Of a DNA stretch of 19,687 nucleotides, positions 9,801 through 18,170 are shown one piece after another. Made by a program: the position numbers and the translations under genes. The DNA is taken from positions 1 to 19,687 of the forward strand of contig MU266712.1 in NCBI GenBank assembly GCA_021014945.1. The letters are read 5' to 3'. Origin of the DNA: Leucogyrophana mollusca. Lineage: Eukaryota; Basidiomycota; Agaricomycetes; Boletales. Each line of letters begins with the position of its first letter. Positions within the stretch are counted from its first letter, which is position 1. The notes beneath the pieces were generated by a model. That model searched no databases. It was not told where the DNA came from and saw nothing but the letters and a program-made list of their open reading frames with translations.

Positions 9801-10417
9801 CAACCCAACCGTTTCGACCGATTTGATGTCTACAAACAGATCACAATTGACCCTATGCAGATGTGGTTGTCAGTGATGCTCAAAAAAAGCACAAAGTCTG
9901 TGCTACACCCAAGATTGCTTCTCGTGGACGGAAGCCCGAAGTGCCTGCTCACTTTGACACCGTGTTTATCAAGGTGGGTGTTAATGATTCACAAAGCCTG
10001 GAGGAGATTAGTCTGAGTGGTGAGTGATCCTGCCTGGGTCTTGGGCATTTTGCGATTTGATGCTAGGGAACTCACGTTCGATCAGAGCTTCGTGTCACGC
10101 AGGTTCGTATCCTCTTCCAGTTACCGCTGCAATTTGGCCGCTGTGAGCATCCACTGGTGTACATCGAGTGGTTCACACCACTGCAGTGATTTGATCAAGT
10201 GGCCAGCATGTATATTGTGTCTCATTTGACACAGCAGTGCCGCCACCATGCTGCTGTGGTGAGTGTCGACAGAATTGTTCAAAATTGTCATTTGATGGCC
10301 AAGTGCGGGCGGGAGATTGGTACTGACTGGACCACAGACAACGTTCTCAAGCGCGCAAATGCATTTTTTGTAAATTGGTACATAGACATCGAGAGCTTCA
10401 AGGTAGCATCACGGTAA
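6853..10417 (+). pseudogene. Plavaka-type transposase (CACTA-related), decayed
   Basis: The DDE transposase of a Plavaka element, a CACTA-related DNA transposon common in Agaricomycetes. Exons as read: 6853-7073, 7427-7820, 7890-8204, 8258-9565, 9639-10019, 10086-10417; all five introns keep phase. The N-terminus is a C2HC finger (CGYC, then KKHIANTPDC). Conserved segments follow: [209 protein letters not shown] and DWTTDNVL. In-frame TGA stops lie at 6862, 8001, 8693 and 10187, and one frameshift near 9855-9863. The gene is nearly full length but inactive. The first intron (353 bp) is unusually long. Donor GTTGTG at 9566 is weak, so the intron 9566-9638 is tentative. Confidence 0.85.
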
Positions 10418-10684
10418 CTGCTAATATAGTATTAGATTTGGCTGGCTACTATAAACCTATGAGGATACTTGAAATTTGTAGCCTACCGGTCTGACACTGG
10501 TGAATATGTACACTATGAAGTGCTGCGCAATAATATGGTGGATACCTCGTGCTCGCGAGCCAGTGGGTCATGCCATATTGTGCCTCAGAGATGACATCGG
10601 GACCGTTGTAGCGATATTTGATCTCCAGCTGTCAATATACCTTGAGCCGGTGGTATGGCCCAGACCGTGTTTCCTGATGTGGGT

Positions 10685-11058
10685 GGCTTCAACTAGGGCA
10701 TCAAAGCAAGATGGTGAGACCCGAAGATACAACTGAAAATCTTGGGGTGTGAGTACTTCCAGTTGTGAAGGAGCAGTGCAAGATCACTTCCACTTTTGTT
10801 GATTGGGTTGGAACAACCATTCAGATAGTGTCTTGAATGCAAGTTGACCAGTTGATTAAGGAAAAAACCGCTCATAGGTTCATCCACCAAGGGGTCCAAG
10901 TCAGAATCAAAACCACAAGACTCATCACTGTCATTGTTGTTGTTGTTGTCATCATCAACTGCAGCTTGAGCTTCACATATGATGGTAGCAAGGTAAGTTT
11001 GTAAGAGGACTTCTGTAGCTTGCTCACATTCTGTGTGACAAGGCATTATAATGTGCAT
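10685..11058 (-). pseudogene. PIF/Harbinger transposase, N-terminal part
   Basis: The reading from ATG at 11058 gives an acidic, Asn-rich N-terminus encoded partly by a GTT-repeat run at 10934-10948 (DDDNNNNNDSDES). It continues through FFLNQLVNLHSRHYLN and SDLALLLHNWKYSHPKIF. After a one-base deletion near 10735-10740 it reads LYLRVSPSCFDALVEA. This is the usual N-terminal region of fungal Harbinger transposases: HPxIF, then a leucine-rich step and CFDxLV, which directly precede the DxPVFxNNS segment found at 4041 on the same strand. Homology stops at 10685, where the 6.6 kb block begins. No DDE residues are expected in this part. Confidence 0.7.
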
Positions 11059-11300
11059 AGTACAACACCGTTTGGCAGGTTTGAGTAAGTAGTGAAAGTC
11101 CGACTACCTTTACAACTCAGCTGTCCAGAACATTACACAAACCCAAGCTGAGAATGGGGGTTATCAAACCGAAATTACTTTCTGAAAGCTAAGTTGAGAA
11201 CGAGTATGAAAACAGGTGAGATCGTGCACTCTGAATTCCCCTATTGGTAGGATGTTATCACCTGCGGTTCCCACACTGGGCCGTATTAGCACCAATATAT

Positions 11301-11984
11301 TGTACCTGATGTGGGTCTAAGGAGGACCCTGGTTAATCCCTCTGGAACCTGGTCCCCCCAGGGGGCAATCCTGTCTGGACAAGAGTTGGTTGGATATGTC
11401 CAGACAGTGGACCCGTTGGAGACTCAAGAAAGATATTAAGAACAGAGAGGACTCTTGAGAAAGAGACCAGAGAGAATATTTGGAGAGACTTAAGACAGAA
11501 AGAAGAGGAGGTGATAATGTTGATATTCAAACTAAGGAAAAGGCATATATCAGAGCAATATTTATACTATGGAGTCGGGCTGTGCTACAGAGCATATGTG
11601 GGTACAGTATCCAGAAACCGGTGCAACAAAACAATAAGGAAGACAAAGGAGGAATGATTCTGGAGAGTGGAGTGGGTCTGGAACTTGGAGGAGGCTATGT
11701 AGATTGGACAGGCATAGGATTAGTATAACAAGTGAAAGATAAATAATAACTAGGTAGGGGCGGTGTGCAGACAGAACTATAATGAAGAGGAACTTACGAA
11801 AAGGGAAAGAGGCAGTGTTCGGTCTGATGGACCGGCAGAGAGTCCAGAGGACTGGAGGCAGAGTGACAAGTCTGGAAGACGTTAAGTCCAACATTTGTTA
11901 GACGGAAGGATCAGATGGATGCGGAAACATGCGGAAAGGAACCGGAATGGGATATGAGGGTGCATGGCTGCACAGGATATGACA
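11301..11984 (-). repeat. LTR, copy A (sense on minus strand), solo or part of a tandem
   Basis: This 684 bp segment begins TGTACCTGATG and ends GGATATGACA, so it has TG...CA ends on either strand. It aligns along its length with copy B (12118-12807) and with the partial copy C at 19247-19687, reverse-complemented. Shared landmarks are the TATA-like CAATATTTATACTA near 11559-11572 (TATAAATATTG in sense), GGGCTGTGCTAC, CCGGTGCAACAAAACAATAAGGA and the terminal GGATATGACA. CpG sites in copy C appear here mostly as CA or TG. The sense orientation is taken from the TATA box and from the polypurine tract beside copy B. Flanking 5-mers (TATAT, CAGGA) do not match. Confidence 0.72.
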
Positions 11985-12117
11985 CAGGAGGTCCTTTTGT
12001 CAGTTTCTCCCTCTATTGATTAGTTTGTCAGTTGGTTTTTCATCTTCTAACAGATACAGTGGCCAGGATCAACAGCCTTTGCCTATATAGGGGGATTGGG
12101 GGTGTGTGTATCTTACT
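11985..12117. other. 133 bp between the two LTRs
   Basis: Non-coding. Next to copy A, on the minus strand, it reads AAAAGGACCTCCTG, a possible degraded polypurine tract. Next to copy B, on the plus strand, there is a G-rich run ATAGGGGGATTGGGGG (12087-12102). No primer-binding site with a recognisable tRNA 3' end was seen. If A and B are one element, this is its whole interior. Confidence 0.5.
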
Positions 12118-12807
12118 TGTACTAGATTGTGGTCTGAGGGTGTTGTCAGATGGGATGATTTTAGAGTTCTGCAGGGGTAAGGGTAACCCAGGGGGGGGGG
12201 GGTCAGGGGTCGGGGGGCAGAGGGGGAGGGGGGGGGGTTGTGGTAAGGAAAACTGAGGATGTCTTAAGGAAAGACTTAGAGGAGATATTTGGAGGGGAGA
12301 TCAGAGGTGGAAAACAGAGGAGGTGATTAAATTGATATTTGAACTGAAGTACAGACATACATTGGAGTAATATTTATAGTACAGAGTTGGGCTGTGCTAC
12401 AGAGTGTAGGTGGATACAGTATCCGGAAACCGGTGCAACAAAACAATAAGGAAAATGAGCAAAGAATAGCTCCAGAGAACAGAGTGGGTCCAGAGATCGG
12501 AGAGGGCTATGTACATAGGTTTAGGACAACAGGTGGAGGATAAATAATAGAGTTAATATAGAGACCAGGAGAAAGGCAATGCATAATAAAACGGAACTGT
12601 AGGTGACAACATACAGAAAGATCTGGTGAAGCGGTGCTCGGTCCAAAGGACTGGTGGAATATCTGGAAGGACCGGAGCTGGAATGTTGACTTGAGAAGTT
12701 GCCAAAAAGTCCACCATATGTTAGATGGGGACGTTGGAGGGATGCGGAAACATCCAGAAAGGACTCAGAGTGGGATATGCAGGAGTGTGGCTGCACTGGA
12801 TATGACA
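12118..12807 (-). repeat. LTR, copy B (3' LTR, sense on minus strand)
   Basis: This 690 bp copy has TGTACTAGATTG and GGATATGACA at its ends and is colinear with copy A. Landmarks are AGTAATATTTATAGTACAGAG, GGGCTGTGCTACAG, CCGGAAACCGGTGCAACAAAACAATAAGG and ATGCGGAAACATCC. It carries a large G-run insertion at 12191-12237 that copy A has only in short form. The adjacent polypurine tract at 12808-12821 shows that B was the 3' LTR of an element whose body lay to the right. That body is not recognisable now. Confidence 0.74.
12191..12237 (+). repeat. G-run cluster, possible quadruplex
   Basis: Within 47 bases lie runs of 12, 4, 6, 5 and 10 G. This exceeds the four-runs-of-three requirement for a G-quadruplex on the plus strand. 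It lies near the 3' end of LTR copy B in its sense direction. Confidence 0.7.
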
Positions 12808-12821
12808 GTATCCCCCCTTTA
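12808..12821 (-). other. polypurine tract of the LTR retrotransposon
   Basis: On the minus strand TAAAGGGGGGATAC lies immediately before TGTCATATCC, the sense-strand start of copy B. A purine run directly upstream of the 3' LTR primes plus-strand DNA synthesis in LTR retrotransposons. It gives orientation and marks copy B as a 3' LTR. Confidence 0.75.
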
Positions 12822-13591
12822 GGTCTGAGCTTGCCGTGTGATTGACATGGGTGGCTGAGCAGTATGCCATAACTGATGAATCTAAGGAATTCCGGAGTTA
12901 GTCCGGAGCTCAGCCAGTGCCCAGAGTTAGGCAGATAACGACTTTATTCACCTAAGGAATTCCAGAGTTAGTCCAGAGCTACAGTACAGTTAGTAAAGTA
13001 GCAATCCTAAGTAAATATAAACTACTCACCTCAGCTGGTGCCTGGAGTTAGGCAGATAACAACTGAGGTGCACTACAGTAAGACAGAACTATATATAGGG
13101 CAAAGGTATCACTCGCTTGGTACCATGGGGAACAGAGTACAATGGAGTGCACAACAATGGTGCTCTGGACAATGGCATACCTACCCCAGATGGTGTGTTG
13201 GGTGGGTTTAGTGATAGGAGCAGGGGTAGGAGATCTTGTAGAGAGTACCAGGGGTCCTGGCAAGGTCTCAGGAGTCATAGATACCATACTTAGTCTCATG
13301 TCTTAGGGTTAGGACTTCATCAATACTATCACCACCTCAGCTATCCAGGTTGGTGTGAGCCTTTGCAAGGCCTGAGCTACCAGTCAAGTGCCTTCCAGCT
13401 GGCCCCACTCCAACAGTCCGGAGTTGGTTGGACCATAACTCCTAAGGTCCAGAGATGCTCGGAGGACATCTCCATACTTCAGAGTTAATGGGATTTGACA
13501 ATAACTGTATAGTACCTTAAAGCCTTATCTTGGATATATATAGCCAATCTGATCCAGATTACGACAAGAATCACACCTATGTTTGGTAAAC
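12822..13591. other. repeat-bearing spacer without a gene
   Basis: No coding segment is supportable on either strand. The left half holds two interleaved two-copy repeats (12882-12980 and 12911-13064). Scattered TCCGGA/TCCAGA and GGAGTTAG motifs (also near 13407 and 13482) suggest decayed copies of the same family. It may be the 3' untranslated part of the retrotransposon that owned LTR copy B. Confidence 0.5.
12882..13064 (+). repeat. two interleaved two-copy repeats (29 bp and 33 bp)
   Basis: A 29 bp unit at 12882-12910 recurs at 12952-12980, differing only at two sites, both CCGG versus CCAG. A 33 bp unit at 12911-12943 recurs at 13032-13064. Every difference between the 33 bp copies resolves to an ancestral CG: CA in one copy faces TG in the other at two places, and CG faces CA at a third. 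Both units contain GAGTTAG. Confidence 0.85.
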
Positions 13592-15897
13592 ATGTACACA
13601 AGCTCACCAAGAAGGCGGCCCAAGCTTAGCTTGAAACGGAAGGCCAGCTCCAGCAGCAAGGAACCTTCCAGGAAGTCAAAGAAATTGACTACTGGTCAAA
13701 GCCAAGTTACTGACTCAGATGCCATACCTGCACCATCCACTGCTGCTTCCATGAAGAGCGCCACACCTAGACCCAGCTGCCATGCACAAGTATGAACTGA
13801 AGAGCAGAAGGCTGCACTGCATGGTGATGCCACTATTATCGATGAATCAACTGACACTGGCAGTGATTCAAGCAGTGTAGTTGAGATCAGAGAACCTGCT
13901 GAAACTGAACCTGAGTCTTCGGAGGCTGAGCTCATTAAGTAACCCTTCTACAACCAATCACATGCTAATAAGTTTCCGCAGAGCGGCTGATGGAGGACTG
14001 GACGGCACCTGTATATGCATTCTTCCACCCTGTGCCAGAGATAGAATACGTGAAAGGCCACCAATCTCATGTATTCAAATATGATGCAAAAAGATGTAAG
14101 CATAATGTTCAATGCTATCTAGACACTGGTGATGCAACATCTACTGGAAACCTCTGTAAGCACATAAAGAGCTGCTGGGGGGAAGATGTACTTGATGCTG
14201 TGGCTGGCCAGACAGCTAAAGATGCACATAAAACTGTCGTCAACAGTATCTTGCAAACAGGCACAATCACAGCAGCCTTCAAGCACAAAGGGAAAGGGAA
14301 AGTCACCTATTCCCATTGTCAGCATACCAAAACAGAGACCAGGTCAATCTTTACCTCTTTACGATGGCCCAGCCACTGACATGATTCATTTGCTTGCTTG
14401 TTGTAGGGCTGAGGTTGTCTGGTGGGTCTCAGAGAATCTTTGCCCATCTGAAATTGTGAGCTACTGTGGATTCCAGTCTCTCATGAAGACAGGTTGTCCG
14501 GAGTACTATATACCCTTGCCGTCAACTGTTTCCTGCAATGTCAAATTAGTATTTGCGTGAACACGAGAGTGTATTGCATGAATGCTTCAAGTAAGTTGAT
14601 GATCCTGCATCAATGGCATAAATTAAATAAGCTGTCACATAGCAATACAACAGTGAACTTAACTTTGCCACAGATGCATGGACATCACCTAATCATAAAG
14701 CATTTGTTGCTGTTTCTGTGCACCTGGAGCACAAAGGACAACCACTGGCAATGATTTTAGATATTGTCGAAGTCACAAAATCACACTCAGGTGTTAATTT
14801 AACGGAAGCGTTCACAAGGATACTGAATGACTTTGGTATATCAGGCAAGGTGAGTGATCAGCAATTATCCACCGGATTGCCTGCTGAACATACCATAGAT
14901 ATTGAACATCACTGGGGATAATGTGTCTTCCAATGACACTATGGCAGACAAGTTAGCTGATCTAGTAGCATGCTTTGGAGGCAAGACATCACATACCAGA
15001 TGTTTCTTACACATCATCAACTTGGTTGTGAAGTTGCTGATTCGAGAATTTGACACTCCCAAGAAGACGGGCAACCAAGCACATGTGAGTGACGCACCTG
15101 AATCAGAGGATCAGGAACTTCGAGACCTCACAGAAAACATCAACACTGAGGATCTATTGACCCGGCAAGAGCCCAGCGACAACAATGCTGATGATGAGGA
15201 TGGTTGGGTCAATGAAGTGGCACTCCTCACAGCTGGGGAGTGCAAGATGCTTGCTGAGAGTATTTGCCCTGTCAAACTCATTCTTGTCAAGGTAAGTACA
15301 TCATTTGAGAATGGCTTACCGTCAGTTCTGATAAGTATGTCTTGCAGCTTTGTAAACTTGCATTCAAACTTATCCACTTAACTACTCTCCTCCTTCCTGC
15401 ATGGCAAGATATCCTAAAAGAGCTCCAGTTAGCAATCAAACTCATGCCATGAGACATCACAACAAGATGGAACCAAACATTTGACATGTTGAACTTTGCC
15501 CTGGAGTACCGGGCAGTGCTGGACCGCATTACTGACAGGACTAGGTTGGGATTAGGTGCATATAGTGTGGGTGAGGAAGAATGGACACTGGCAAAGCAAC
15601 TGCAAGACATTCTCAAGGTGAGTGTGTGAGAATTTAGAGGAATAACGAAGCTCACACTTGTCCAGATTCTCAAACACGTGACAACCTTCTTTTCCTGGTC
15701 AACACCCCACCTCGCCATGGTCATCCCTGCCATGGACTATATTGACACTTTGTTCACAAAGGGTATCATCAATGTGGGTACTGAAAGCAAGCAAACACTT
15801 GATCTGGCAATCCGCGCCACACTTGGACTTGCTGGAAAAATGCTTCACCACTATTATTCACTTGCCGACTCGTCTGAGGTTTACCACATTGGTATGG
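13592..15897 (+). pseudogene. hAT-family transposase, decayed, C-terminus missing
   Basis: A fungal hAT DNA-transposon transposase. Start taken at ATG 13592 (MYTSSPRRRP); a basic then acidic leader leads to a BED-like finger region (DWTAPVYAFFHP, then RCKHNVQCYLDTGDATSTGN and NLCKHIKSCW). Next come GKVTYSHCQHTKTE, GFQSLMKTGCPEYYIP, NFATDAWTSPNHKAF (catalytic-core Asp), DIVEVTKSHSGVNL, ITGDNVSSNDTM, TRCFLHIINLVVK, TTLLLPAWQDIL, TTRWNQTFDMLNFALEYR and HYYSLADSSEVYHIGM. In-phase introns: 14343-14406, 14591-14642, 14850-14898, 15292-15347, 15618-15665; a further one near 13939-13980 does not keep phase. In-frame TGA stops lie at 13793, 14558, 14579 and 15450. The reading ends near 15897. The downstream part with the hAT C-terminal dimerisation region is absent, and LINE sequence follows. 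Many Cys stand where the family has Arg. Confidence 0.85.
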
Positions 15898-16098
15898 GTG
15901 GGTGTAAGGCACAGCCACATAAGTGGCATATAAATAGTTGATTAGTAATAATGTAAATACATCTTTTACAACTACCTACATACACACTGGAATAGACACA
16001 AGGCCACGTTCCTCGGTGTGATTGGTAGTAGAGTCATTGACTCTAGTAAAAGAACTTTACAGTTTTTTGAACGCCCACAAAAAGTGCGCTAAACCAGT
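15898..16098 (+). other. hAT/LINE junction and LINE leader
   Basis: No coding segment. The hAT reading stops at a donor-like GTGGGT near 15898 and the LINE ORF1 start lies at 16099, so the junction and the LINE 5' untranslated leader fall here. The 17-base near-palindrome TAGAGTCATTGACTCTA (16029-16045) has perfect 8-base arms around one base. Confidence 0.5.
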
Positions 16099-17794
16099 AT
16101 GTCAGGTACACAGGCACTGAGACCGTTGGCAAAAAGAGGCCCAGTGCCTTAGGGTGACCAAGTGTCATCCGGAAAAGATCCCACCACATCGGGTGGTAAA
16201 AAAAGCAAGAAAAAGAAGCAAACAGCTTTTACAGTCGAAAAATTGGAGCTGATCAGTGCCAATCCCGAGATCGACACAGATAACATGGAAATGAACACAG
16301 GGCCTACTGACCCTACAGCTAAAAATAGTGAAAACGCCCAGGAAAGGGCGCCCGAGCAAAGCTTGATGGCTGTGGGAAAGCAGCCAGAAGTGGTGTGAGA
16401 GAGCACCGTGGGGGAAGTAGGAAGTGGATCGCTTCTTGGCTTCGTTCCAAGTGGCACCTCGGCTAGGACCCCAGACCCCGGAAAATTTTCAAGACCATGC
16501 TCGACATCCTCGAGGCCCAACAGGCCTTTCTCCCTACCCCCCCCTTTATACCTCCTTTACAAGCTTTATCTGAGTCCTACTATAATCTACGCTCCACAAG
16601 TGGTCGCACCTCCCACAACACAGTTAGCAGAATAGAAATAGAACAGCAGTCAAACAAGGTGACCATTGCCAAGACAGGCCGAGCATACCTGGAATAGACT
16701 CTACTTGCGAAGCTAGGGGAACCGTACACTCTGGACCACCTTGCTACATGCCTTTTTCATATCACACAACTGCCACACATCCCTCTCCCAGTTGTCACTG
16801 CTATATGAGCTGTTGCATACAATATAGAGGAGGAGTTCGCGGTGTCCACAACAACCGACACCATAGCAAAGCAAGTTATGCACACAGTCATATCTGCCAT
16901 CTCCCCACACATTGCCCAAGTGCTACAATCTGCGGAAAGTCTCTCTGCTACAACCGAGAAGATCAACGAAAGCCAGCGGAAGATGGAAACTCAGCATGAC
17001 GATAACTCCCATGTGACCAAAGAGACTCTTACCAGACTGGAAGCCAAGACTGAAACACTTCATGCCGACATCAGCTCCATATCTACCCAGATTGCCAATA
17101 TCCCCCCTCCCCCCCTCCCTCTTCCATATCCCATCTGACCTCATATTGTGACGCCCTTCTCTCAGACAGCTACAGATTGTCCCCTTTATTCCTCTGGCGG
17201 TACACACTGAGAAAGAGGAAGCCCTATGCACGATTGAAATCGAGAACAATCTGGAGCCTGGCACACTGATAAGTATGAGATGGATCAAGCCTCCTACAAG
17301 GTGTGGCAAACAGACTATTAAGGGATGGAATGCTGATCAACAGTCTGAAGCTCCACCCACACAAAGACAAAAAAGAGCCGCTTCGATGGGTACACTGCCA
17401 CCACTGGGGACATATGGCAAAAGCATGCACCACATCTGAGGACACCTGCAGAACGTGCGGTGAGGGACATTGTACCGCGGATTGCACGGGAATGGACAAA
17501 GTATATTGTGTATCCTGCAATGATTCGACCCATGCGGGCTGGAGCTGTGGATGCCCAGAATTTGGCCGACAGTGCAGGGACCTGGACGTACGTTACCCAG
17601 AAAATGGCATGCCATACTTCCCCACTAAGGAACCATGGACTCAGGTATCAGCTCCACCCAAGGTGCCCCCAATTATCAGGCCTCTGGCGCACCGCCCAAC
17701 GGACTCTGGGCCCGCATGGCTAAGGCAAACCATGCTGGGTGAGGTTGCCACTGTCACGCCGGCGACAGGTGCAAATGCAACTCAGTCACAATGA
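16099..17794 (+). pseudogene. LINE (Tad1-like) ORF1, gag-like with zinc knuckles
   Basis: This is ORF1 of a non-LTR retrotransposon, an RNA-binding protein that packages element RNA. ATG at 16099 opens MSGTQALRPLAKRGPVP; a Lys-rich run KKSKKKKQ follows. Downstream are LDILEAQQAFLPTPPF, LSESYYNLRSTSGRTS, YTLDHLATCLFHITQLP, AKQVMHTVISAISPHIAQVL, a helical stretch to about 17138, RWIKPPT (17279-17299) and ANRLLRDGMLINSLKLHPHK. The C-terminal knuckles are CHHWGHMAKAC, CRTCGEGHCTADC (CX2CX3HX4C) and CVSCNDSTHAGWSCGC. Damage: TAG 16150, TGA 16396, frameshift near 16485, TAG 16695, TGA 16806, and an apparent deletion around 17140-17165 plus a shorter one before 17303. The first knuckle has Trp (17387-17389) where Cys is expected. 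It ends at TGA 17792-17794. Confidence 0.75.
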
Positions 17795-18170
17795 AAGAAA
17801 ATAGCACATCCTCCCCCCCGCACCTCTCACAACCCTCCATACTTCCCATCATGTCCCTCCTCCCTTCCCCTCACATCATCATCATTATCCCCACCCATAC
17901 CCTGTGCCCCTGCCCCCACTATCCCCCACACCCCTGCCCCCACTGTCCCCCGCACCATTACCTCATTCTTCCCCCCTGCCGCTCCTCCCCCTACCCTCTC
18001 CCCCCACCCCAATCTGCCGTCCATCCACATACATACACCACCTCTCCTCCCCCCTCCATCCCATCCAAATATTGTTCCATCCCCGCCCCCTCGTCCTCCC
18101 TTGCTCCTCGCCCCTCCACATCCTCATCCACATCCAAGACCAACCCCCACCCCATGTCCCAAGCCTGATC
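17795..18170 (+). repeat. C/T-rich, G-poor tract between LINE ORFs
   Basis: About 375 bp almost devoid of G on the plus strand, dominated by CCCC, CCCA and CCTC words with phrases such as CCCCCACTGTCCCCC recurring (for example near 17912, 17931 and 17940). Open frames here give only Pro/His/Ser/Thr low-complexity and should not be taken as a protein of known type. It lies where the LINE's ORF1-ORF2 junction and the ORF2 N-terminus should be. The minus strand has many G-runs. Confidence 0.75.

Larger units (their letters stand above)
4042..10684. mobile_element. 6.6 kb insertion: DUF6532 gene plus Plavaka transposase
   Basis: This block separates the N-terminal exon of the Harbinger transposase (ending at about 10685 with FDALVEA) from the exon starting at 4041 (MQGDPVFHNN). 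Those two segments are adjacent in the family, so the block sits in, or has enlarged, the intron between them. It contains two divergent genes about 340 bp apart: DUF6532 (-) and Plavaka (+). It could be one Plavaka element carrying DUF6532 as a second gene, or two elements side by side. A candidate inverted repeat at 4107/6709 favours the second reading for the DUF6532 part. No convincing inverted repeat joins the outermost ends. Confidence 0.55.
185..11058. mobile_element. PIF/Harbinger DNA transposon, split by two insertions
   Basis: Four coding fragments fit one two-gene PIF/Harbinger element: accessory protein N-part (185-830, +), accessory C-part (2582-2854, +), transposase catalytic part (4041-2936, -) and transposase N-part (11058-10685, -). 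The two genes converge, with stops only about 80 bp apart, and each gene's two halves are complementary rather than overlapping. Removing the two intervening blocks leaves about 2.7 kb, a normal size for such elements. The outer limits are the coding limits only; terminal repeats and the TNA-type target duplication expected for this superfamily were not found. That all four fragments come from a single insertion event is an inference from colinearity. Confidence 0.68.

Noticed and set aside
10551..10560. Perfect 10-base palindrome GCTCGCGAGC
   Set aside because: A single 10-base palindrome without repeats or context is not enough to call a site.
10500..10736. Open frame after the Plavaka stop, possibly a last exon
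   Set aside because: A splice from 10388 to the AG at 10482 would be out of phase with the better-looking frame, and the open frame runs into antisense Harbinger coding sequence.
12882..13064. Classical repeat-induced point mutation (RIP) as the cause of decay
   Set aside because: Ascomycete RIP prefers CpA to TpA; the differences seen here are CpG to CpA or TpG, which fits methylated-CpG deamination better.
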